A stretch of DNA of 64,000 bases from Flavobacterium sp. KMS. Lineage in GTDB: Bacteria > Bacteroidota > Bacteroidia > Flavobacteriales > Flavobacteriaceae. Below are positions 1 through 8,738 of this stretch, piece by piece. Location: NCBI RefSeq assembly GCF_000813005.1, contig NZ_JSYP01000007.1, positions 1-64,000 of the forward strand, read 5' to 3'. Position numbers and translations under genes: made by a program. The stretch's first letter is position 1. Each line of letters opens with the position of its first letter. Below the pieces are notes generated by a model. That model worked only from the letters and a program-made list of their open reading frames with translations. It ran no database searches and was not told the DNA's origin.

Positions 1-711
1 GATAACGGTGGTACTGGTTGTGGAGGTAGTCCATACATCTTAACCAGAACCTATACTTTATCTGATTGTGCTGGTAATAAAACCATATTGGTACAAACAA
101 TTACGGTTAAAAATGATGTTATACCAACTGCAACTTTTAATAGTGAAGCTTGTAATGCAGATTCATCTACGGTTAACTTATTTAATTTATTACCTAGAAG
201 CACAACTGCGGTTGGTACCTGGATAGATACTGATAATTCTCATGCTATAAACGGTAACATTGTTACTTCTTTTGGACTTCCTGTTGGTAACTATTTATTT
301 GAATACCAAATACAAGATGAAGTTTGTCCAAGAAGTTTATTTGTAAACCTTTCTATCAATGATGATTGTAAAGTATTAGCATGCGGAACAATACTGGTGC
401 ACAATGCATTCTCTCCTAATGGCGATAGCTTCAATGATAAATTTGTTATCGACAATATAGAAGATACAGTATGTTATCCAGATAATACTGTCGAAATATA
501 CAACCGTTGGGGAGTACTAGTATTTGAAACTAGAAATTATAACAACACAACAAATGCTTTTGACGGTATTTCAAGAGGAAGAACAACCGTAAAACAATCA
601 GACGGTCTTCCTTCAGGAACTTACTTTTATATTCTAAATTACACTTCTATAGATGGAAACGGTGCAATTCAGACGAATAAAAAAGATGGCTTCTTATATC
701 TAACAAAATAA
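1..711 (+). CDS. 3' end of a large T9SS type B (gliding-motility C-terminal) adhesin
   Basis: The reading frame is open from the first base, so the gene starts upstream of the window and only the last 236 residues are seen. The final ~95 residues ([14 protein letters not shown], then [12 protein letters not shown], then an SGTYFYIL strand) form the gliding motility-associated C-terminal domain that directs secretion by the type IX system (type B sorting). The preceding cysteine-containing residues look like the end of an Ig-like or SprB-type repeat. A PorP/SprF gene follows at once; SprB-like adhesins are paired with SprF-like partners that help export and anchor them, so a cell-surface adhesin is the natural reading. 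Which adhesin it is cannot be told from the tail. Confidence 0.9.
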   Translation, partial: DNGGTGCGGSPYILTRTYTLSDCAGNKTILVQTITVKNDVIPTATFNSEACNADSSTVNLFNLLPRSTTAVGTWIDTDNSHAINGNIVTSFGLPVGNYLFEYQIQDEVCPRSLFVNLSINDDCKVLACGTILVHNAFSPNGDSFNDKFVIDNIEDTVCYPDNTVEIYNRWGVLVFETRNYNNTTNAFDGISRGRTTVKQSDGLPSGTYFYILNYTSIDGNGAIQTNKKDGFLYLTK

Positions 712-716
712 CAAAG

Positions 717-763
717 AACACAACTCACTGATAATATAACAGCTCTGTTATCAGTGAAGTGTT
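717..763 (+). terminator. Hairpin between adhesin and SprF-like gene
   Basis: An imperfect inverted repeat (AACACAACTCACTGATAA pairing with TTATCAGTGAAGTGTT) lies directly after the adhesin stop and is followed by TTTAATAAAAA. It may end or attenuate transcription, setting expression of the downstream pair below or apart from that of the adhesin. Confidence 0.5.
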
Positions 764-863
764 TTAATAAAAACAAGTCTTTTTTTGATACACGAAGGTA
801 TTACTACTTTTTTATCATTAACAAAAAAGAACCAATGCAATAATAAAATAATAAATATCTACT

Positions 864-1781
864 ATGAGAACAAAATTATTTTCTTTCGTTTTGATGTTTA
901 CAGCTATAGTAAGTTACGCACAGCAAGATGCTCAATTTACACAATATATGTACAACACCATAAATATCAACCCCGCTTATGCAGGGTCACGAGGAGCTCT
1001 AAGTATTTTTGGTTTATACCGTACGCAATGGGTCGGACTTGATGGCGCCCCAGAAACTAGTAGTTTCTCGGTAAATACCCCAATAAATAACAGTAATCTA
1101 GGATTAGGAGTATCATTGGTTAATGACAAAATTGGACCTACAAATGAAAATACTTTTTCTGTAGACCTTTCCTACACTATACCTACTTCACCAAACTATA
1201 AACTATCTTTTGGTATTAAAGCCACAGGTAATTTATTCAATTTAGATGTCAATAAATTAAATCCAGCTGATCAAGGCGATCCACAATTTCAGAATTTAGA
1301 TAATGTCTTTAAACCAAATATCGGAGCCGGAATATATCTTCATTCAGATAAAGCATACATAGGTTTATCAGTACCAAACTTCATCGAAACCAATCGTTAT
1401 AATGATAATGATATTGTAATATACAAGGATAAGATAAATTATTATTTGATGGCAGGATACGTATTTGATTTGGATTATTACCAAGACATTAAGTTTAAAC
1501 CTGCTTTATTAACTAAAATGGTAGAAGGTGCACCACTACAAGTAGATGTTTCGGCCAATTTTATGTTTGTCAACAAATTTGTAGTTGGAGTAGCTTACAG
1601 ATGGAGCGCCTCATTAAGTGCGATGGTAGGTTTTCAGGTTAGCGATGGATTATATATAGGATATGGCTATGACCGTGAGACCACCAACTTAAACAATTAT
1701 AATTCTGGCTCACATGAAATATTCTTACGCTATGAATTTATCAAAAACAATGGTAAAATGACAACCCCTCGTTTCTTCTAA
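864..1781 (+). CDS. PorP/SprF family type IX secretion membrane protein
   Basis: This 305-residue protein has an N-terminal signal peptide ending near SYAQQ, followed by the family signature QDAQFTQYMYNTININPAYAGSRG. That start is diagnostic of PorP/SprF outer-membrane beta-barrel proteins, and alternating hydrophobic strands run to the C-terminus (IFLRYEF). The family is dedicated to secretion and surface attachment of a neighbouring T9SS type B cargo. Here the cargo is the adhesin ending at 711, and an OmpA/PD40 protein follows 98 bp later, so the three form the usual export module. It is one of the many PorP/SprF paralogues of Flavobacterium; whether it is SprF itself cannot be decided here. 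Confidence 0.93.
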   Translation: MRTKLFSFVLMFTAIVSYAQQDAQFTQYMYNTININPAYAGSRGALSIFGLYRTQWVGLDGAPETSSFSVNTPINNSNLGLGVSLVNDKIGPTNENTFSVDLSYTIPTSPNYKLSFGIKATGNLFNLDVNKLNPADQGDPQFQNLDNVFKPNIGAGIYLHSDKAYIGLSVPNFIETNRYNDNDIVIYKDKINYYLMAGYVFDLDYYQDIKFKPALLTKMVEGAPLQVDVSANFMFVNKFVVGVAYRWSASLSAMVGFQVSDGLYIGYGYDRETTNLNNYNSGSHEIFLRYEFIKNNGKMTTPRFF

Positions 1782-1879
1782 AAATATTTATTATGAAATC
1801 GGCAATGATTCCAAAATAGCCAATAATAAAGAAGAATGGCGATACCATGTTCCTTTAAAAAACAAATAAATAGATCAAC

Positions 1880-3814
1880 ATGAAAAATTTTACAATCCTT
1901 TACATAACAATAGTAAGTGTTTTTTCCTTAAACAGTTATTCACAACAGAGCAAGATTGCCTCTGGAGATAAAAAATACGACAACTATGCCTATATAGATG
2001 CCATTAAGACTTATGAACGTGTAGCCGAAAAAGGATACAAATCAGAAGATATGTTTAAGAAACTAGGCAACTCCTATTACTTTAACTCTGAATTTGATAA
2101 GGCTGCAAAATGGTATGGTGAGTTATTTGCCATGAATACCGAGGTAGAACCTGAGTATTATTATCGATATGCGCAATCATTAAAATCTACTGGAGATAAT
2201 ACCAAAGCCAACCAAATGCTTGATTTATTTAATCAGAAATCAAAAAAGGATACTCGTGGTAAACTCTATGAAAGCGACAAAAATTATCTTGACCAAATTA
2301 AAGCCAACTCTGGACGCTATAATATTGAGGATGCAGGAATAAATAGTAAGTACTCTGATTACGGAACTACTTTTTATCAAAACAAAATAGTATTTACTTC
2401 GGCAAGAGATACTGGTGGTTTAGGACAACGTAAACACAAATGGACTGGCGAGCATTTCACTAATCTATATCAGTCAGATATAGATCAAGATTTTAATCCA
2501 AATGCACCCAAAAAATTCAAGTCTAAAATAAATTCTAAATTTCATGAGTCAACTCCTGTTTTCACAAAAGATGGAAAAACTGTTTATTTTACAAGAAACA
2601 ATTACATTGATGGAAAAAAGGGAAAAGATGAAAACAAAATAACCTTAATAAAAATATACAAAGCTACACTAGAAAATGACAAATGGACTAACATAATGGA
2701 AGTCCCTTTTAATAGCAATAATTATAGTACGGCACATCCAGCACTTAGCCCTGACGAAAAAACATTATACTTTGCATCGGATATGCCGGGAACATTTGGA
2801 CAATCGGACATTTATAAAGTAAGCATTAATAATAACGGAGGATTTAGCTCTCCTGTAAATTTAGGTCCTGGAATAAATACCGAAGGAAAAGAAACGTTCC
2901 CATTTATAACAGACGAGAATGAAATTTATTTTGCTTCGGATGGTCATCCCGGACTTGGAGGATTAGATGTATTTGTTGGAAAACTTGATGATAGTGGCGT
3001 GAGCAATATCCAAAACCTAGGTTCTGATATTAATTCTCCTAAAGATGATTTTGCTTATTTAATCGATACTAAATCACGTAGAGGCTTTTTTACATCTAAC
3101 AAAGATGGCGGACAAGGATCTGATGATATCTATAAATTTCTTGAAACAAGAAAACTTGCATGTGTTCAGGAATTATACGGTACCATTACCGATTTAGCAA
3201 CTGGAGCTGTATTACCAAACACAAAACTGACTTTATATTCTAGCGCCTTTAAGGTAATTGCAACAGGCTATTCTGATCAAAACGGAAATTATACTTTCCC
3301 AGTAGAATGCGGATTAGTATATAATGTAAGAGCCGAAAAAGAAAAATATACAACCAAGGAACAAAGTGTTACTATCCTTAAAGAAAACGGAAGAACAAAC
3401 TTACCTATAGCGCTGGAAAAATCAGATTGTGTGGTAACAATTGGTGATGATTTAGGAAAATGTTTTGGTATCAAAATGATTTATTTCGATTTAGATAAAT
3501 CTAATATTCGCAGAGAAGCAGCCTTAGATTTAGAAAAAATACTAGATGTAATGAACCAATATCCAAAAATGAAATTAGATATTCGTTCTCATACCGATAG
3601 TAGAGCTTCCCACAAATACAATGAAGCATTATCTGACAGAAGAGCAAAATCGACTATAAAATGGTTGATTCAAAACGGTGTTGCTCCAAACAGATTAACC
3701 GGAAAAGGTTATGGAGAAACCCAACTTGTAAATGGTTGTTCTGATGGAGTAAAATGTACCGAAGCTGAGCATCAAATGAACAGACGAAGCGAATTTATAA
3801 TTTCGGCTTTATAA
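1880..3814 (+). CDS. OmpA family protein with TPR, PD40 propeller and carboxypeptidase-like domain
   Basis: The protein has 644 residues. A signal peptide (about 1-21) precedes TPR-like helices (25-130, e.g. DAIKTYERVAEKGY). PD40/WD40-like propeller blades follow at about 150-410 (HPALSPDEKTLYFASD and similar), then a CarboxypepD_reg-like Ig fold at about 430-510 (ELYGTITDLATGAVLPN) and a C-terminal OmpA peptidoglycan-binding domain at about 528-644 (MIYFDLDKSNIR, then HTDSRASHKYNEALSDRRA). The domain order is that of the OmpA/PD40 proteins found next to SprF-like genes. It probably anchors the adhesin export complex to peptidoglycan in the periplasm. A terminator follows at 3869. Confidence 0.92.
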   Translation: MKNFTILYITIVSVFSLNSYSQQSKIASGDKKYDNYAYIDAIKTYERVAEKGYKSEDMFKKLGNSYYFNSEFDKAAKWYGELFAMNTEVEPEYYYRYAQSLKSTGDNTKANQMLDLFNQKSKKDTRGKLYESDKNYLDQIKANSGRYNIEDAGINSKYSDYGTTFYQNKIVFTSARDTGGLGQRKHKWTGEHFTNLYQSDIDQDFNPNAPKKFKSKINSKFHESTPVFTKDGKTVYFTRNNYIDGKKGKDENKITLIKIYKATLENDKWTNIMEVPFNSNNYSTAHPALSPDEKTLYFASDMPGTFGQSDIYKVSINNNGGFSSPVNLGPGINTEGKETFPFITDENEIYFASDGHPGLGGLDVFVGKLDDSGVSNIQNLGSDINSPKDDFAYLIDTKSRRGFFTSNKDGGQGSDDIYKFLETRKLACVQELYGTITDLATGAVLPNTKLTLYSSAFKVIATGYSDQNGNYTFPVECGLVYNVRAEKEKYTTKEQSVTILKENGRTNLPIALEKSDCVVTIGDDLGKCFGIKMIYFDLDKSNIRREAALDLEKILDVMNQYPKMKLDIRSHTDSRASHKYNEALSDRRAKSTIKWLIQNGVAPNRLTGKGYGETQLVNGCSDGVKCTEAEHQMNRRSEFIISAL

Positions 3815-3868
3815 CAATAAATCAAAGTATAGTTTTAATAAAAAATTGTTAGTTATGTATTAAACCTA

Positions 3869-3898
3869 AACCAGTGAAATCAACTTCACTGGTTTTTT
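3869..3898 (+). terminator. Rho-independent terminator after the OmpA gene
   Basis: The stem AACCAGTGAA/TTCACTGGTT has a 6-nt loop and is followed by TTTT. It ends the adhesin/SprF/OmpA transcription unit. Confidence 0.85.
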
Positions 3899-3935
3899 GT
3901 ATAAACAAGTATTGTTTCTCTACAAACTTGTCTTT

Positions 3936-3971
3936 CTGACGCAGGAAGAATCTCCGCGAGTAGCTCGACAA
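3936..3971. repeat. REP-like intergenic repeat, copy A
   Basis: CTGACGCAGGAAGAATCTCC followed by GCGAGTAGCTCGACAA matches the elements at 17921-17957 and 62591-62620 with a few changes. All copies lie between genes. Confidence 0.75.
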
Positions 3972-4044
3972 TCTAAAATAAGTTTGTGCAATCCTTTGCG
4001 ACCTTTGCGGTAATTTTTTCGCCTAATTACTAAACTTTCGAACA

Positions 4045-4075
4045 TAAAAAAAGCTGTCTATAAAGACAGCTTTTT
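4045..4075. terminator. Bidirectional hairpin terminator
   Basis: AAAAAGCTGTCT/AGACAGCTTTTT has a 4-nt loop, with A-rich and T-rich flanks, so it can stop transcripts from either side of the convergent spacer. Confidence 0.75.
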
Positions 4076-4089
4076 ACCACTACAAATTA

Positions 4090-4121
4090 AATAGCCGTTA
4101 TTAATTAAAATAACGGCTATT
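4090..4121. terminator. Hairpin downstream of the CAP-domain gene
   Basis: AATAGCCGTTAT/ATAACGGCTATT is a perfect 12-bp stem with an 8-nt AT loop, lying just past the end of the minus-strand CAP gene. Confidence 0.6.
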
Positions 4122-4200
4122 AACCTCAACTTAAATAAACCAGTAACATAAAAAGGGTCTTTTTACTTCCATTTTCTTCTGTAAAAAAAAATAGATTCAA

Positions 4201-4710
4201 TTATATTTTTGCGAAAATATTTGTGTAATATTTTCTTCCGTTTTCTGGATCTTGTTTTATTGCTATACCAAAATGCGTATAGTCACCTACGATATTTTGT
4301 TTATGTCCTTCGCTTTCTAACCACGCTTTTAATACTGCTTGTGGTGTATTATAATTATAGGCAACATTCTCACCTACTTTTTTAGCTCCTAGTACTTTAA
4401 TAATGTTTTCTGAACGATCTACAAAACCATCATGATTTACTACATCATGAGCAATCATGTAATCATCATGCTGTTCAGATTTAAAAGAAACGTGATTTAT
4501 TGTTTTTAAAGCATTTAATCCAACACTAACTCTATAATCATTTATAAGTTGCATTGTTTCAAGCTCTGATTGACTATAAGTATAGTCGGTAACAAGTTCA
4601 GAAGAAACACCTGATTCTGGGTTTGAAACTGAGTCAACCGAATCAGATGCACAAGAATTCAAGGTAAGCGCTATTACCAAAAGCGATAAAAAATGAATTC
4701 TCAATTTCAT
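4201..4710 (-). CDS. CAP (SCP/PR-1-like) domain lipoprotein
   Basis: This 169-residue protein starts with a lipoprotein signal whose lipobox ends TLNSC (Cys20), so it is probably anchored in the outer or inner membrane. The rest is a bacterial CAP domain: ELETMQLINDYRVSVGL opens it, and later come HDDYMIAHDVVNHDGF, GENVAYNYNTPQAVLKAWLE and SEGHKQNIVGDYTHFGIA. The two histidines and the GEN and GHK motifs are the usual cavity residues. Extracytoplasmic bacterial CAP proteins rarely have a known reaction. It is a single gene with hairpins at both ends of the downstream spacer. Confidence 0.9.
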   Translation of the reverse strand: MKLRIHFLSLLVIALTLNSCASDSVDSVSNPESGVSSELVTDYTYSQSELETMQLINDYRVSVGLNALKTINHVSFKSEQHDDYMIAHDVVNHDGFVDRSENIIKVLGAKKVGENVAYNYNTPQAVLKAWLESEGHKQNIVGDYTHFGIAIKQDPENGRKYYTNIFAKI

Positions 4711-4884
4711 AAATATTAGTAGTTTAAGCTTAAAGTAGATTGTGGGGCAAACTCTTTAAATTGTATTAAATAAATTATGCTTCTTTTTAATTATTAGTTA
4801 AATCTACATATTTTATCGTTAAACTACCAAAAAAAATCGACGAACTACATCATAAAAATTATTTATAATGTATTTTTCCTACTT

Positions 4885-5529
4885 TTAAGACGAAAGTCGT
4901 TCAATCTTCCAAGAGTAATCCTCTTGAGCAACATATCTAATTCTATCATGCAAACGATTTGGTCTTCCTTGCCAAAATTCAACCTCAACAGGAGTAACAA
5001 GAAAACCTCCCCAATGTTTAGGTCTGGGAATAGGTTTTCCTTCAAATTCTTTCTCTAGTTCTTTTAAGTTACCTTCTAGAAATGTTCTTGATGGAATAAC
5101 TTCACTTTGATGAGACACAATTGCTCCTAACTTACTTCCGTCAGGTCTTGAATCGAAATAACCATCAGAAACCGACTCAGATGTTTTAGCTGCTATTCCT
5201 TTTATAATAACCTGGCGTTCTGAGCTTGGCCAAAAGAAAGACAAACAAACATGTGGATTATTCTGTATTGCTTTTCCTTTTTCAGAATTATAATTGGTAT
5301 AAAAAATAAAACCTTCTTCAGAGAATTTCTTCAATAAAACAACTCTCGATTTAGGAAAGCCATCCAATCCTATTGTCGACACTGTCATTGCATTTACCTC
5401 ATCGACTCCTCCAAAGTCTTCTACTTCATGAAACCATCTATTAAAAAGATTAATAGGATCTTCTGGAATATTACTTTCCAGCAATTCACTTTTCTCGTAG
5501 GATTTTCTATAATTACTTAGATCATTCAT
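4885..5529 (-). CDS. pdxH: Pyridoxamine 5'-phosphate oxidase
   Basis: At 214 residues it has the usual PdxH length. It carries the FMN and substrate-binding blocks: NAMTVSTIGLDGFPKSRVVLLK, FYTNYNSEKGKAI, a substrate segment ending FDSRPDGSKLGAIVSHQS, and the C-terminal EFWQGRPNRLHDR motif that binds PLP. The enzyme oxidises pyridoxine or pyridoxamine 5'-phosphate to PLP with FMN and oxygen in the cytoplasm. It lies 187 bp downstream of rnz on the same strand, but the spacer is filled with a TTAGA repeat tract, so co-transcription is uncertain. Confidence 0.97.
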   Translation of the reverse strand: MNDLSNYRKSYEKSELLESNIPEDPINLFNRWFHEVEDFGGVDEVNAMTVSTIGLDGFPKSRVVLLKKFSEEGFIFYTNYNSEKGKAIQNNPHVCLSFFWPSSERQVIIKGIAAKTSESVSDGYFDSRPDGSKLGAIVSHQSEVIPSRTFLEGNLKELEKEFEGKPIPRPKHWGGFLVTPVEVEFWQGRPNRLHDRIRYVAQEDYSWKIERLSS

Positions 5530-5530
5530 T

Positions 5531-5661
5531 TTTTTTTAGATTAGTTAGATTGTTAGACCTTTTAGACTACTTAGATTATTAGATATCTTAGACTTTCTTA
5601 GATTGTTAGACTACTTAGACTTTCTTAGATTACTAGACCTTTTAGACTTCTTAGAATTATT
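5531..5661. repeat. Degenerate short-period TTAGA repeat tract
   Basis: About 15 copies of TTAGA or TAGAC occur every 7-10 bases (for example TTAGATTGTTAGAC and CTTAGACTTTCTTAGATT). The units are not identical and the spacing varies. The tract fills the space between pdxH and rnz. Confidence 0.85.
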
Positions 5662-5716
5662 AATCTCATTAATTAGATTGCCTAAAGCTTAGAGCTTAAT
5701 TCCTTCAGCAATAGCT

Positions 5717-6622
5717 CTAAAATTCAAAACTCTTTCCATCATCTCCTAATAATACATTAGGAAAGATAGTTTCTGCTTCTTCTCTAAACAATTCGATACT
5801 TTCGTATCTGGTAGAATAATGCCCCAGAACCAAATGTTTAGCATTGGCTTTTAAAGCAATTGTAGCAGCTTCTTTGGCTGTTGAATGTAATGTTTTTGAA
5901 GCCAAAGCCTCTTCCGATTGCAAGAAGGTGCTTTCATGATACAAAACATCTACATTATTTATAATAGGAATTACGGCTTCATGATATACAGTATCAGAAC
6001 AAAATGCATAACTCTTAGGTGGCAAAGGGTCAAATGATAATTTTTCATTGGCGATAATAGTACCATCATCCAACTTTATATCTCCACCATTCTTGATTTT
6101 CTGATAATAACAAGTATCTATATTATAATGCTGAACAGCATCTACATCCAGTTTACGCGGATCTTTTTTCTCCTGAAACAAAAACCCATTCGTATAAACC
6201 CGATGATTTAAAGGTATTGTGGTTACAATAACTTTTTGATCTTCAAAAACAACTTCGCTTTTATCAGACACTAATTCATGAAAGAACAAACCATAGTTTG
6301 TCCATGAACTCGATAATTTCAGTTGTAGTAAGATGATTTCTTTAATTCCTTTCGGACCATGAATATGCAAATCAGTAGTACGTCCTAAAAGGCTAAAAGT
6401 AGATATTAATCCGATGAGTCCAAAGAAATGATCTCCATGTAAATGCGAAATAAAAACGTGATTAATCTTAGAGAATTTTATCTTGTTTTTACGCAATTGT
6501 ACCTGAGTTCCTTCACCACAATCGATAAGAAACAATCTATTTTTTATTTCTAATACCTGCGAAGTAGGATTAGTAAAAGTTCTTGGAGTTGCGGCATAAC
6601 AGCCTAATATTGTTAACTTCAA
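5717..6622 (-). CDS. rnz: Ribonuclease Z
   Basis: At 301 residues it is a standard short-form RNase Z, the metallo-beta-lactamase nuclease that matures tRNA 3' ends. The zinc motif HLHGDH is at residues 60-65, with FFG directly after. Later metal ligands appear in CSDTVYHEAV, in LYHESTF and in VLGHYSTRY. The N-terminus MKLTILGCYAATP matches the family, which fixes the start at a TTG codon; no in-frame ATG lies upstream or close downstream. The downstream neighbour is pdxH, and a small unknown gene lies 147 bp upstream. Confidence 0.96.
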   Translation of the reverse strand: MKLTILGCYAATPRTFTNPTSQVLEIKNRLFLIDCGEGTQVQLRKNKIKFSKINHVFISHLHGDHFFGLIGLISTFSLLGRTTDLHIHGPKGIKEIILLQLKLSSSWTNYGLFFHELVSDKSEVVFEDQKVIVTTIPLNHRVYTNGFLFQEKKDPRKLDVDAVQHYNIDTCYYQKIKNGGDIKLDDGTIIANEKLSFDPLPPKSYAFCSDTVYHEAVIPIINNVDVLYHESTFLQSEEALASKTLHSTAKEAATIALKANAKHLVLGHYSTRYESIELFREEAETIFPNVLLGDDGKSFEF

Positions 6623-6720
6623 TTTTGTTTATTTGTTTATTGGGTAAAATCGTTTAATCGTTCAAGAATAAAACATCAAAATAAATCGACTAAACAGTTA
6701 AACAAATAAACAATTAACCC
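6623..6720. repeat. Degenerate GTTTAATCG / ATTAAACAA repeat tract
   Basis: Short GTTTATTTGTTTA, CGTTTAATCGTT and, in the other direction, AAACAGTTAAACAAATAAAC units alternate. The same vocabulary recurs at 8103-8190. Confidence 0.65.
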
Positions 6721-6769
6721 ATATTTTATATTAATATATATATCTAAAATTTTAAGATTCGTTCAGTAT

Positions 6770-7102
6770 TTAAAATCCTAAATCTCTTTCTATTTCGTCC
6801 ATTTCAATAATATCATGCGCCTCTAAAACTGAAGGAACAACAATTAATGCATCTGGAACGGCATTAAAATCTATATCAGAAACAACAATAGCAAAAGATT
6901 TTTTGGCTTTTTTTTGTTGTTTAGAAAGAGGTAATAATAATTTGATATCGTTTATGGTTAAATCTTTATGTGCTAATAAATCGATAATAATATTGTGATT
7001 TCCGAAGGTTTTAAACTGCTGTGTTATTTTCTCCAGAAAAGAAGTAAAATCTCCCTGAGTATCTTTAATTATTGTTGTATGTCCTTTTTGATCTACTTTC
7101 AT
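6770..7102 (-). CDS. Conserved hypothetical protein, possible STAS-like fold
   Basis: This 110-residue soluble protein has no signal peptide. The predicted order of strands and helices (TTIIKDT, FTSFLEKITQQF, NIIIDLLAH, TINDIKLLLPLSKQQK, SFAIVV, then LEAHDIIEMDEIERDLGF) resembles a STAS-type fold, but no phosphorylatable serine motif is obvious. The C-terminal EAHDIIEMDEIERDLGF has the look of a conserved family signature. It sits between pyrB (73 bp away) and rnz on the minus strand, probably in one transcript. I do not recognise a function. Confidence 0.7.
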   Translation of the reverse strand: MKVDQKGHTTIIKDTQGDFTSFLEKITQQFKTFGNHNIIIDLLAHKDLTINDIKLLLPLSKQQKKAKKSFAIVVSDIDFNAVPDALIVVPSVLEAHDIIEMDEIERDLGF

Positions 7103-7175
7103 TTTTTCTCTTGCTTTACATTCATTAATCCCTAAATACCTCTTTGGAACAACGAAGGTAGTTTCTTTTTGGAAT

Positions 7176-8102
7176 TTATTGGATTTTTGAAGCCAAAAGA
7201 TAAATAACCGCCATACGAACAGCTACTCCATTTTCGACTTGATTTAAAATAACCGAATGTTCTGAGTCGGCTACTTCAGATGTTATCTCTACTCCCCTGT
7301 TTATTGGTCCGGGATGCATGATTACAATTTCTTTGTTCAAAGAATCTAATAACGCTTTATCTACACCATATTGTTGTGAATATTCTCTTGTAGAAGGGAA
7401 AAAGTTCACATCCATTCTTTCGTTCTGCACACGTAACATATTTGCTACATCACACCATTCTAATGCTTTGCGTAAATTAGGTTCTACAGTAACTCCTAAT
7501 GATTCAATATATCTAGGAATTAATGTTTTTGGACCACAAACTTTTACTTCGGCACCTTGCATTTTCAAAGCATATATGTTAGATAAAGCAACTCTTGAGT
7601 GTAGAATATCACCTACAATTACAACTTTCTTTCCTGCTACATCTCCTAGTCTTTCTCTAATAGAATAACTATCTAGTAATGCTTGTGTTGGGTGTTCATG
7701 TGCTCCATCTCCTGCGTTTACAATACTTGCTTTTACATTCTTGGATAAAAAGTAAGCTGCTCCAGGATTGGCATGACGCATTACGACCATATCCACTTTC
7801 ATCGAAAGAATATTATTTACCGTATCGATAAGTGTTTCTCCTTTTTTAACCGATGATTGTGCTGCCGAAAAACTAATAACGTCGGCCGATAATCTTTTTT
7901 GTGCTAATTCGAATGAAAGTTTTGTTCTGGTACTATTTTCAAAAAATATATTGGCAATAGTAATATCTCGCAACGAAGGAACTTTTTTAATTGGTCGGTT
8001 AATGACTTCTTTAAAATGGTCGGCTGTTTCAAAAATTAGGTTAATATCATTCTCATTGATGTATTTTATTCCTAACAAATGATTTACGCTTAATTCTTTC
8101 AT
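7176..8102 (-). CDS. pyrB: Aspartate carbamoyltransferase catalytic subunit
   Basis: This 308-residue enzyme joins carbamoyl phosphate and aspartate in pyrimidine synthesis. The carbamoyl-phosphate loop FFENSTRTKLSFE, the DGAHEHPTQALLD segment, VVIVGDILHSRVALSN and the C-terminal MHPGPINRGVEI are all intact. No pyrI regulatory subunit gene is present nearby. pyrR lies 96 bp upstream, so the pair is a short pyrRB unit as in other Flavobacteriaceae. Confidence 0.98.
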   Translation of the reverse strand: MKELSVNHLLGIKYINENDINLIFETADHFKEVINRPIKKVPSLRDITIANIFFENSTRTKLSFELAQKRLSADVISFSAAQSSVKKGETLIDTVNNILSMKVDMVVMRHANPGAAYFLSKNVKASIVNAGDGAHEHPTQALLDSYSIRERLGDVAGKKVVIVGDILHSRVALSNIYALKMQGAEVKVCGPKTLIPRYIESLGVTVEPNLRKALEWCDVANMLRVQNERMDVNFFPSTREYSQQYGVDKALLDSLNKEIVIMHPGPINRGVEITSEVADSEHSVILNQVENGVAVRMAVIYLLASKIQ

Positions 8103-8190
8103 CTTTTATGTTTAATTGTTTTATTTGTTTAATGGTTTTTTGCTAAACTGTTTAATCGTTTTCTACCGATTAAACAATTAACCGGTTAAC
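8103..8190. repeat. Degenerate GTTTAATCG / CGATTAAAC repeat tract
   Basis: The spacer between pyrR and pyrB is built of TTTAATTGTTTTATTTGTTTAA units, then CCGATTAAACAATTAACCGG and TTAACCGATTAAAC. The second half is largely the reverse complement of the first, so it could fold. Confidence 0.65.
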
Positions 8191-8198
8191 CGATTAAA

Positions 8199-8738
8199 CT
8201 AATTTGTCACTAAGTAAACGACATCTTCGCCATCATTCTCTTTCCAACTCACAATCACTTTCTCATTATTGATAGCATCCACCTGTCTGCCGCGATAATC
8301 AGGTTGTATTGGTAAATGTCGGCTAAAACGCCTGTCGATTAATACCAATAATTCAATTTCTGCTGGTCGGCCAAAGGATTGAATAGCAGTTAATGCTGAT
8401 CGAATACTTCGTCCTGTGAATAATACGTCATCTATAAAAATGACTTTTTTATTCTCTACAATAAAATTGATTTGGGTTTTATTAGCTTCAAGAGGTTTAT
8501 CTGTTCTTCGGAAATCATCTCTAAAAAAAGTAATGTCTAAATAGCCTAATGTAATCTCAGGCGTTTTATATTCTTTTTCTAGTAATTCTTTCAGTCGCTC
8601 TGCCAAGTAAACACCTCTAGGTTGAATTCCTACCAAAATCGTGTCTGAAAAATCAAGATGCTTTTCTATCAATTGACAGGCCAAACGATGTAATATGATA
8701 GTAACTTCTTTTGAATTAAGTAATACTTTTTGACTCAT
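8199..8738 (-). CDS. pyrR: PyrR regulator / uracil phosphoribosyltransferase
   Basis: The protein has 179 residues when started at the ATG at 8738. A longer frame reaches back to 8765, but that would begin inside a good -7 box (8763-8770), so the shorter start is preferred. The PRPP-binding loop VIFIDDVLFTGRSIRSAL and the RRFSRHLPIQPDYRGRQVD region identify PyrR. PyrR either binds pyr mRNA or acts as a uracil phosphoribosyltransferase. No obvious PyrR attenuator hairpin was found before pyrB, so the enzymatic role may dominate here. Confidence 0.93.
   Translation of the reverse strand: MSQKVLLNSKEVTIILHRLACQLIEKHLDFSDTILVGIQPRGVYLAERLKELLEKEYKTPEITLGYLDITFFRDDFRRTDKPLEANKTQINFIVENKKVIFIDDVLFTGRSIRSALTAIQSFGRPAEIELLVLIDRRFSRHLPIQPDYRGRQVDAINNEKVIVSWKENDGEDVVYLVTN

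Larger units (their letters stand above)
3815..4200. other. Gene-free spacer with three hairpins and REP-like repeats
   Basis: This 386-bp convergent spacer holds a plus-strand terminator at 3869 and two further hairpins at 4045 and 4090. It also carries a copy of the intergenic CTGACGCAGGAAGAATCTCC family (3936-3971) and a tail of the CTTTGCGACCTTTGCGG family (about 3995-4015). No coding region was recognised. Confidence 0.7.

Noticed and set aside
785..1042. 85-codon frame overlapping the start of the SprF-like gene
   Set aside because: It overlaps the well-supported SprF-like frame and has no recognisable features, so it is a shadow.
5531..5661. CRISPR array
   Set aside because: Units are 7-10 nt, degenerate and without equal spacers; no cas gene is nearby.
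8103..8198. PyrR-responsive attenuator before pyrB
   Set aside because: The spacer is explained by degenerate repeats. No anti-terminator/terminator pair with a PyrR binding loop could be drawn.
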